From the NCBI GenBank assembly GCA_036250195.1, contig JAVHZZ010000003.1, positions 90,230,918 through 90,294,917 on the forward strand: a stretch of DNA of 64,000 nt, given 5' to 3'. Shown piece after piece: positions 57,347-64,000 of the stretch. The DNA is from Mixophyes australis (taxonomy: Eukaryota; Chordata; Amphibia; Anura; Limnodynastidae). The number at the start of each line of letters is the position of its first letter. The first letter of the stretch is position 1. A model generated the notes under the pieces. The model searched no databases. It was given only the letters and a program-made list of their open reading frames with translations, and was not told the DNA's origin. The position numbers and the translations under genes were made by a program.

Positions 57347-58072
57347 TCAGCCGTTATATAATCTAGAATATAAATAGAAATTGAGAAAGGCAATTTGGTA
57401 TCTGTCTGCATCATAATCATCAACATCCTCCTCAGCGCCAGCTACATCAATATCCTCCTCCCAGTGTACAACATTCACACCTTCATTAGCCAAATCTGTA
57501 ACTGGACTGTGGGTGATCCTTCCAGCATATGCAGAGGGCGTGCTGCAAATGCTGGATGGAGTCACCTCTTCCCGTACAGTGATGGGAAGGTCAGGGTTCA
57601 CAACCAACAACACCCTTGGACTCGCCTTGGGGATTTGTGATGTCATCTGTTTAGAAGGCAGAGTTCTTTGCTGTTTTGTTGTTGTTGCTGACAGCATAAC
57701 TCTCTTAAATTTTTTGTAGGGGGGGGGAGGAGGGCTTAGATCCTTGGGTGAAGCTGGACCACTAGTCATGAACACGGGCCAGGGCCTAAGCCGTTCCTTG
57801 CCACTACGTGTCGTAATTGGCATATTGCCAACTTTACGTTTCTCCTCAGATGATTTTAAGTTTCTCTTTTTGCTGTTTCTTGAGAACTTGGGCTTTTTGG
57901 ATTTTACATGCCCTGTACTAGGAGATTGGGCATCGTGCTTGCCAGACGACGTTGATGGCATTTCATCGTCTATGTCATGACTAGTGGCAGCAGCTTCAGC
58001 ATTAGGAGGAAGTGGGTCTTGATCTTTCCCTACTTTATCCTCCAAATTTTTGGTCTCCATTATATGTAGCAC
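57347..58072 (-). CDS. Accessory protein of hAT element B, 241 aa, unknown function
   Basis: An unbroken frame, homologous in motif order to 35913-36545. Visible parts: MPSTSSG around residue 39, a Lys/Arg-rich stretch at about residues 58-80, MPITTRSGKERLRPWP near residue 83, a Pro-rich segment (PPPPPYKKFKR), a Ser/Thr-rich middle, and an acidic C-terminus with DVDDYDADRYQIAFLNF followed by about nine extra residues. The N-terminal two thirds differ strongly from the element A protein except in the motifs. The ATG at 58072 is the first in frame; a second at 58060 is equally possible. No known domain is recognised. A nuclear or DNA-associated role is inferred only from composition. It precedes the transposase remnant on the same strand. 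Confidence 0.7.
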   Translation of the reverse strand: MLHIMETKNLEDKVGKDQDPLPPNAEAAATSHDIDDEMPSTSSGKHDAQSPSTGHVKSKKPKFSRNSKKRNLKSSEEKRKVGNMPITTRSGKERLRPWPVFMTSGPASPKDLSPPPPPYKKFKRVMLSATTTKQQRTLPSKQMTSQIPKASPRVLLVVNPDLPITVREEVTPSSICSTPSAYAGRITHSPVTDLANEGVNVVHWEEDIDVAGAEEDVDDYDADRYQIAFLNFYLYSRLYNG

Positions 58073-58169
58073 AAGATGCTGCAGAATGTGTGAACTTGGT
58101 AATATTGCAGTACCAATGGACTTATACTGCTGGATTGGTTTTGCAAATTTGGTTATAATTATATATTTT

Positions 58170-58170
58170 T

Positions 58171-58209
<39 letters not shown>

Positions 58210-58210
58210 T
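58170..58210. repeat. Poly(T) tract
   Basis: T-rich run of about 40 bp upstream of the element B ORF on its minus strand. Confidence 0.9.
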
Positions 58211-58249
58211 TTTTATTTTTTAAAAACTTGGGAATAATGGGGAAATAAC

Positions 58250-58800
58250 TATGCCCTTAGAAGCACAGAGCACAGGACACAGCACCACTGGACTGAACAG
58301 GACACGGCACAGGACCCAGCAGCACTACGGAACTCAGCAGGACAGAGCACAGGACACAGCACCACTGGACTGATACTGCAGAATGTGTGAACTTTGTAAT
58401 ATTGCAGTACCACTGGACTTTTACTGCTGAATGTGTGAACTTGGTAATATTGCAGTACCAATGGGCTTATACTGCAGGATTGGTTGTGCAAATTTTGTGG
58501 TAATTAAAAAAAATTAAATTAGTTTTTGGTATTTTTTTAAATAACTTTTTTTTATTTTTTTAAACACAGGGGAATATTGGGGAAATAACTATGCCCTTAG
58601 AAGCACAGAGCACAGGACACAGCACCACTGGACTGAACAGGATACAGCACAGGACCCAGCAGCACCACTGACCTCAGAAGGACAGAGCACAGCACACAGC
58701 ACCACTGGACTGATACTGCAGAACACAGCACAGCACAGCACAGCACAGCACAGCACAGAACTAAACAGCACAGCACAGAACTAAACAGCACAGCACGAGA
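58250..58800. repeat. Repeat block with CACAGCACAG units, 5' leader of element B
   Basis: ATGCCCTTAGAAGCACAGAGC occurs at about 58251 and 58591, about 340 bp apart, each followed by GGACACAGCACCACTGGACT-type repeats, ending in (CACAG)n. In the presumed 5' leader of the minus-strand transcript. Confidence 0.85.
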
Positions 58801-58880
58801 TCTACCAGGACAGAGGACCACCTAACACACCCTCCCTCTACCCTGATCAATGCCCGAGTGAAGATGGCGGCGACTAGCGG

Positions 58881-58909
58881 GGAATTTATAGGATCCGAGT
58901 ATCGCGAGA
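58881..58909 (-). promoter_or_regulatory. Promoter-like TCTCGCGATA plus TATA box for the element B ORF
   Basis: Minus strand TCTCGCGATA (58909-58900) then TATAAATTCC (58890-58881). Downstream, AAGATGGCGGC at 58861-58871 (plus strand) is a YY1-type site near the expected start. Matches the arrangement of element A. Confidence 0.55.
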
Positions 58910-59049
58910 TCCGACAACGGGATTATGAGTCAGAGCCTCAGTTTCAGATTTGAATTTGGCGCCAATACCCGGATCTGTCTCGGATCCGACTCGGATCGGC
59001 AACGTTCGGGTGGGCTCGGATTTCAGAAATCCGAGTGCGCTCATCCCTA

Positions 59050-59624
59050 GTTTGTGGCAATGTAGTGTGTGTGATGGCACAGGGTGCTTGTAGCAATGTA
59101 TTGTGTGTGATGACATAGGGGGCTTGTGACAATGTAGTGTGTGTGTGTGATGGCACAGGGGTTTGTGGAAATGTAGTTTATGTGTGTGTGATGGCACAGG
59201 GGGCTTGTGGCAATGCAGTGTGTTTGATTGCACAGGGGGCTTTTGTCAATGTAGTTGTGTGATGGCACACGGGGGCTTGTGGAAATGAAGTGTGTGTGAT
59301 GGCACAGGGGGCTTGTGGCAATGTAGTGTGTGTGTGTGTGTGTATGTGTGATGGCATATGGTGCTTGTGGCAATGTAGTATGTGTGTGTGATGGCAAAGA
59401 GGGCATGTGGCAATATAGTATGTGTGTGTAATGGCACTGGGAGCTTTTCGCAATGTAGTGTGTGTGATGGCACAGGGGGTTTTGTGACAATGTAGTGTGA
59501 GTGTGTGTTGGCACAGGGGGCTTGTGGTAATGTAGTGTGTGTGTCTGATGGCACAGGGGGCTTGTGCCAATATGTTGTGTATGTGTGATGGCACAGGGGG
59601 CTTGTGGCAATGTAGTGTGTGTGT
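59050..59624. repeat. GATGGCACAGGGGGCTTGTGGCAATGTAGTGTGTGT array, right part
   Basis: Continues the array at 53920-54174. His-rich frames are due to the repeat unit. Confidence 0.88.
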
Positions 59625-59957
59625 CATACTTACCAACTTTGAATAGTTGGTTTCCGGGAGCCTGTCATGGGAGGTGGGCGCGACGGGGGAGGTGCTCCAA
59701 AATGGGTGTCATTTGCACCCGCCCCGTGATGTCATGATGCAAAACGCGTCATTTGTCAGCGGGGGGCGTGGCCAAATGCCGCGATTCCCTGGGAATCGCA
59801 GTGTTTGGGAGCTAATTCTGCCCACTTCACTAGTAAGTGGGGCACTTCCTAGTGAAGTGGGCAAAATTCGGGAGATTTCCACATTCACCCGGGAGTCCAG
59901 GAGACTCTCGCAAAATGCGGGAGTCTCCCGGACGTTCCGGGAGAGTTGGCAAGTATG
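59625..59957. mobile_element. MITE with CATACTTACCAACTTT ends
   Basis: Starts CATACTTACCAACTTT and ends AGTTGGCAAGTATG, flanked by GTGTGTGT on both sides (59617-59624 and 59958-59965). The flanks lie in a GT-rich array, so the duplication is not proof alone. Internal hairpin-like CCACTTCACTAGTAAGTGG. Confidence 0.75.
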
Positions 59958-60371
59958 GTGTGTGTGAGGTACGTGGTGGATAATTAATGTGTTCTATTTT
60001 GTTTGTGGGGTGATGGTGAGGCAATTTAATTAAAAAGTGGGAACTATTTATTTAAGATGGGGTGGTTTGGGGGCTATTAATTGAATTGGGGGTGAGTTTG
60101 GGGAGAATGAGGTATATTTATTAAATGTGAATATTAATTATTTAATGGCAGTGACGTTTGTGGGAAATAAGTATATTTATTAAATGTAAATACTATTAAT
60201 TTATTGCTGGGGCTGTTTGGAGGGAGGGAAATAGGTTTATTTATTAAATGGAAATACTATAATTTTAATATTGGGGTTGGAGAAAGTACTAATTATTAAT
60301 CATGGGTGCTATTGATTTAACGCCGGGGCTGGTTGGAATTTTCTAAGTGTACCCATTTTTTTTCAAAATAG

Positions 60372-60450
60372 ATCCCCCAACATTCCAGGATCCAGAAAAG
60401 CAGCAACTAAAGAAACCAGAATCCACAAGTGGTGAAAGTGTCAATAACAG
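60372..60450 (+). other. Exon-like module, copy 4
   Basis: 79 nt between TTTCAAAATAG and GTAGGAGAG. One frame is open throughout: PPTFQDPEKQQLKKPE and so on. Confidence 0.65.
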
Positions 60451-60660
60451 GTAGGAGAGAGCAAGATAGTCTATCAAATGTTCTGATTCTAGTGGGATAA
60501 TCCTGATTTTTGGTGACTGTTCAATCTAAGGGGCAGGTCAAGACTGTGTACTCTTTATATACACACTGCGTTCTTTATATACTACAATATGGTTCTAGCT
60601 GTCCTTCGTGGGCTTACCACACTCCCTTTAGTGGTTTGGTTACGCCTCTCTACGCCACAA

Positions 60661-60998
60661 CACATTTGTATTGCTTATTGATTGCCTTATTCTTATTTTT
60701 TTTCTGTATCCAAACTGTTGTACATGTGAAAATAAAGAGATTAAAAAGCAACAAACAAAAAAAAGTTTTATCCCATCTCTTACATGTCAAATATTGCCAC
60801 ATCCGTGAATTATGAACAAATAAATTTGTTAGATTTCAATTGAACCAGGTCGTCAACAAATCTCTTAGTTGCAGTTCAGCTACTCATTTTCCCAGCCACT
60901 CAAGGGTTGTTGTGTGTGAAGACTATGGGATGTATACAGCAGTGGAATATGCCCAGCAAGCATTTCTAATGCATAAACTTTTCTTACTTAGACATTTA
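60661..60998. other. AT-rich DNA; AATAAA near an A-rich run at 60731
   Basis: GTGAAAATAAAGAGATTAAA followed by a run of A could be the end of a retroposed transcript. No gene. Confidence 0.4.
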
Positions 60999-61230
60999 GG
61001 GAGATTCAATTCCCTGCATTGTTGTTTAGAACAATGCTGGGTGTGCGTCATTACTGTTATTACGGTAACTGATGCGCATTATTACCGTTTGTCTGGTAAT
61101 TGATGTGCATTATTACTGTTAGTATTTTAATTTCAACACTATTTTTTGCTTGCATCTCCCTGAGCCATGAGCAGAAATCCGGGTTAAAATTACAGCACGG
61201 TAATAATGTGATGATGGAATTGAATCTCCC
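60999..61230. mobile_element. MITE with GGGAGATTCAATTCC ends
   Basis: GGGAGATTCAATTCC at the left, GGAATTGAATCTCCC at the right, flanks TTA and CTA. Internal ATTACCG/ATTACTG repeats. Confidence 0.7.
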
Positions 61231-61759
61231 CTAAATAGTATATCAATTATATAACCTTAGTGTGGATTATGTGTTTTAACATGAAATCAAAGACCAGAAA
61301 AATAAAAGAACTATTTTTTTTTTCCACTAAAAAGATGAAGCTCAAGTCATAAGTATGGACAAGTCTTTTTGTAGCAGAAATATCTGTGTAACCACTGTAG
61401 TCATGGGAACAAGGCATAATGGCTGTTTAGATATTACAGTTAATTGCAAAGAGAGTCTTTAAGGTTTATGCATAGCATTCAGTTTTATGAACTGGGTTGT
61501 ATAGAAAATAATGATGTAATTTTCACGATCTGAAATATTCATTTGTCTGCAAATAAGTAATAGAATAATATAAGCAAAACAAGGCCAAAATGTTAAAACC
61601 ATGAAAGGACCTGCATACATTTTAGTGTGTTTGCTAATAACTACAGCTTTGGAACAGCATTTCATTAATCTGTAGTAATCAGTAGTAATATAACGACTAG
61701 TATTCAGGTCAGAGGTTAGTCAGATAGTTTATTTTTTATTGTTTTCCCTTTTGATTTTA
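61231..61759. other. AT-rich DNA without recognised features
   Basis: No domain, array or terminal repeat seen. Confidence 0.6.
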
Positions 61760-61767
61760 CCCTGGAT

Positions 61768-62363
61768 CAGAGCCGGATTAACGTAATGGGCTTTCTGGGT
61801 TATAGCCCAGGAGCCTTGGGCAGCTGGGCGGCACTAACAAAGATTTTTAGTGAGCAGCGTTCTATAATTTTTCTTTTAGTTTTGCATAACACATGCCGGC
61901 GATCGGGTCGTGGGCAGCCCCACCTCTGCATATCATTATATTTGTGGCCATTCCCCTCCCATTCCATCCTGTTGGGCAGCTAACAGTAAATCTGATGAGC
62001 TGTTAGCTGCCCAGCTGTTGTCAGTGTGGGCACGGTGCAAAGAAAAGCTGATTAGTGAGGAGGTTTTGTGAGACTATCTCACGTGACCTGATCACACTAA
62101 GCAGTGCACAGAGACCACGTCCGCACTGACATGGTAAGAAGTAGAAAGAGCCGCCCGGATCCTGCAGGGAAGAGGAAAGGACCAGGAGACAGCAAACAGG
62201 TAAGTGCTTTTTTTTCTATATATCAGGAGGGACGAGGAAGAGTGGCAGTGATCTGGTGAGGCATTGGGTCTGGATGGAGGGGGGGAGGTGAGTTGGCTGC
62301 AGGGAGGTTGGGGCTTCACAGTACACTTAGTCCAGGGGCCTACATTGGCTTAATCTGACCCTG
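61768..62363 (+). mobile_element. hAT element with ATG exon and splice donor
   Basis: Ends CAGAGCCGGATTAA and TTAATCTGACCCTG, flanked by the exact duplication CCCTGGAT at 61760-61767 and 62364-62371. Contains TCACGTGA (62079-62086), a start codon at 62131 and a consensus donor AACAGGTAAGTG (GT at 62200-62201). Related to 38372-38683. Confidence 0.9.
62131..62199 (+). other. Putative first coding exon, 23 codons
   Basis: Starts with ATG and reads MVRSRKSRPDPAGKRKGPGD, then Ser-Lys-Gln up to the donor. It is Lys/Arg-rich. No acceptor is visible inside the element, so a downstream exon would need to come from host DNA. It may be coincidental. Confidence 0.35.
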
Positions 62364-62371
62364 CCCTGGAT

Positions 62372-62784
62372 GAGTGAATTAACCTTTGTGCAATTCCTGC
62401 CTTTGGTAGTTAAAATTACTCATAAAAGCCTTCCCTATAATCCAAATCCAGCTGATTTTTGCCTAAATATCAATGAAGGCAGCATTATTATTTCACCAAT
62501 GTGATTAACTAGCAAATTGACATGGGTTCCTGAGCAGACATCTTTCTTCAGCCTTTTTCTAGTGTTAAATGAACTGTTGTACAATATGTATAATATATCT
62601 TTAGGATTGTCCTTCCATGTAGTCCATATTCTATAATGTTATATTGCGAGTCACTTTTACCTCTTCTGTTAACGAGTACAGTGTCAGTGGTTTATTAAAC
62701 AAGATGTCACTTTTATAAATACAGGTTATGAAGTTATCTTATACATATTTCTTTAGGCTGAATTAGCACTTTGCATTTAAAAAG
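62372..62784. other. AT-rich DNA without recognised features
   Basis: No domain, array or terminal repeat seen. Confidence 0.6.
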
Positions 62785-62787
62785 TAG

Positions 62788-63114
62788 AGGCCTGATTCAT
62801 TAAGGATCTTAACTTAAGAAACTTCTTATTTAAGTCTCCTGGACAAAACCATGTTACATTGCAAGGGGTGCAAATTAGTATTCTGTTTTGCACATAAGTT
62901 AAATACTGACTGTTTTTTTCATGTAGCACACAAATACTTGATAGCTTATTTGTACACTGAAATTTAAAGTTGATATTTGTGTGCTACATGAAAAAACAGT
63001 CAGTATTTAACTTATGTGCAAAACAGAATACTAATTTGCACCCCTTGCAATATAACAGTCCAGGAGACTTAAATAAGAAGTTTCTTAATTTAAGATCCTT
63101 AATGAATCAGGCCC
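62788..63114. mobile_element. Palindromic PIF/Harbinger-like MITE, second copy
   Basis: AGGCCTGATTCATTAAGGAT at the left and AATGAATCAGGCCC at the right, flanked by TAG at 62785-62787 and 63115-63117. Very similar to 8892-9224, with the same hairpin arms. Confidence 0.88.
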
Positions 63115-63210
63115 TAGGTTATCATCCTGACTGAATAGAAAATGTAATACTAAAACAAGACTTAAAAATAAATTTTAATCTCCTAAATAAAGAAACATAT
63201 TAAAAATATA

Positions 63211-63530
63211 GGGCCTGAGTCATTAAGGAAAGTAAGGTAAGAAAAAGGAGTAAATGTTCTCCGGGACAAACCATCTTACAATGGAAGGGGTGCAAATGAA
63301 TTAATTATTTTGCACATAAGATAAATACTGGCTGTTTTTTCATCTAATACACAAATACTTGATAGCTTTATTTTTACACTGATTTAAAGTTGAACTAGGA
63401 CATGCCCTAACCCAACTATAAATCTCTGCCTATAGTTTAAGTTTACCTCCCCCTCCAATGCAACATGGTTTTACCCAGATACAAAATTACTCCTTTTTTT
63501 ATGCTTTGCTCTCCTTAATGACTCAGGCCC
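63211..63530. mobile_element. PIF/Harbinger-like MITE
   Basis: GGGCCTGAGTCATTAAGGAA and CCTTAATGACTCAGGCCC ends, flanked by ATA at 63208-63210 and 63531-63533. Confidence 0.9.
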
Positions 63531-63533
63531 ATA

Positions 63534-64000
63534 GTCTATAGTCATTCTATAAAGGACATTTTTAAGAACATTTTCAGATGCTGCTGCTTCTATAGAATAT
63601 ACCACAAAATGATGGCACCAGACTCTCTAGTCACACAGGACTTTTCAAATATCACTGCTTAGACCCACTCCTTGCATGCTTCAATGAGGAACCAGAATGA
63701 ACAGTATTGTAAATGGTCTAAGTTTGGTATACATGATGACTTTCAGACACTGAACATAAAATAGACTCAATATCTTCTGAATTAAACACAGGTATAAAAG
63801 CCTCTACAAAGTGGTATAACAGAGCTAAAACCTGTAAAACAAAATGAAAAAAAAACAGTGTTTGGTTTGCTGGTATGCCACAAAAGTTTAAAAGGAAAGC
63901 TATATTCACAGATTAAAAACCTGTCTGCCAGAGATACTTGCTTGAAATTCCCTCACTAAAAGTTTCTCTATGAAATTGACATATAAAGGGCCATTTACAA
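63534..64000. other. AT-rich DNA without recognised features
   Basis: No domain, array or terminal repeat seen up to the window edge. Confidence 0.6.

Larger units (their letters stand above)
54175..59049 (-). mobile_element. hAT element B with accessory ORF and transposase remnant
   Basis: Ends TAGGGATG and CATCCCTA, with the exact 8-bp duplication GTTTGTGG at 54167-54174 and 59050-59057. In minus-strand order: promoter (58909-58881), a repeat block, the 241-codon ORF (58072-57347), a hAT C-terminal dimerisation fragment (56965-56777), then two subterminal arrays. 4875 bp. Most of the transposase is missing, so it is non-autonomous. Confidence 0.92.
53125..60660 (+). mobile_element. Composite hAT element with exon-like module, split by later insertions
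   Basis: Left end CAGGGTTGGGAATACCCC. In plus-strand order: a donor-like minus site (53224-53225), TGATGTCA (53282-53289), a purine-rich segment, a donor-like plus site (GT at 53396-53397), a minisatellite, element B, a MITE, then the exon-like module at 60372-60450. Segments after the module match the reverse complement of 41320-41640. The right end is lost, so boundary and size are approximate. Confidence 0.65.

Noticed and set aside
59047..59636. His-rich frames (HYIATSPLCHHTH)
   Set aside because: Product of the GATGGCACAGGGGGCTTGTGGCAATGTAG array.
60372..60450. Exon-like module considered as an exon of a resident host gene
   Set aside because: Four dispersed copies, each in a hAT context, make a transposon-borne origin more likely. 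A host origin before capture is still possible.

Overview
The window looks like gene-free intergenic or intronic DNA from a large amphibian genome, most likely a frog or toad. I see no host protein-coding gene, rRNA or tRNA gene. The content is low-GC DNA packed with interspersed repeats: L2/CR1-type LINEs, an L1-type LINE, a V-SINE-like tRNA-derived SINE, Tc1/mariner, PIF/Harbinger-like MITEs with 3-bp target duplications, many hAT elements with 8-bp duplications, and one full-length class I endogenous retrovirus. The species call is inferred from repeat character only.

Layout. 0-5.5 kb: tandem repeats, a 5'-truncated L1 with target duplication, an L2/CR1-like LINE 3' end and a broken hAT-Ac transposase (minus strand). 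5.5-17.3 kb: AT-rich DNA, a putative LTR, a palindromic MITE (8892-9224), a PIF-like element (11153-12619) and a hAT element (13336-14523). 17.36-26.87 kb: an endogenous retrovirus with two LTRs, tRNA-Pro-like primer site, gag, pro, pol, env and a CCTT duplication, broken throughout. 27-35 kb: MITEs, a hAT remnant, minisatellites hosting another hAT element (31799-33594), and a SINE. 35.1-37.4 kb: hAT element A, which carries an intact 210-codon ORF. 37.5-43 kb: MITEs, an L2 tail and hAT element 41304-42786. 43-53 kb: quiet DNA, an L2-type LINE (46842-48015), a triple nest of MITEs (49493-50272) and a Tc1 element (50376-51900). 53.1-60.7 kb: a composite hAT element whose minisatellite received hAT element B (54175-59049), which carries a diverged 241-codon homologue of the element A ORF, and a second MITE. 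60.7-64 kb: further MITEs and a hAT element with an ATG exon.

Two patterns stand out. First, hAT elements A and B, which differ in sequence, both keep an intact ORF (PSTSSG motif, basic patch, MP-x-x-TRSGKER box, acidic tail ending DDYDADRYQIAFLNF) behind the same promoter arrangement (TCTCGCGATA then a TATA box). Second, another hAT group carries what looks like a small spliced gene: a palindromic factor site (TGACGTCA or TCACGTGA), a splice donor, a minisatellite intron and a ~60-84-nt exon bounded by AG and GT, found four times here. In the retrovirus, the recognisable catalytic acidic residues of reverse transcriptase and RNase H, and one of integrase, are changed in a way that G-to-A changes would explain.
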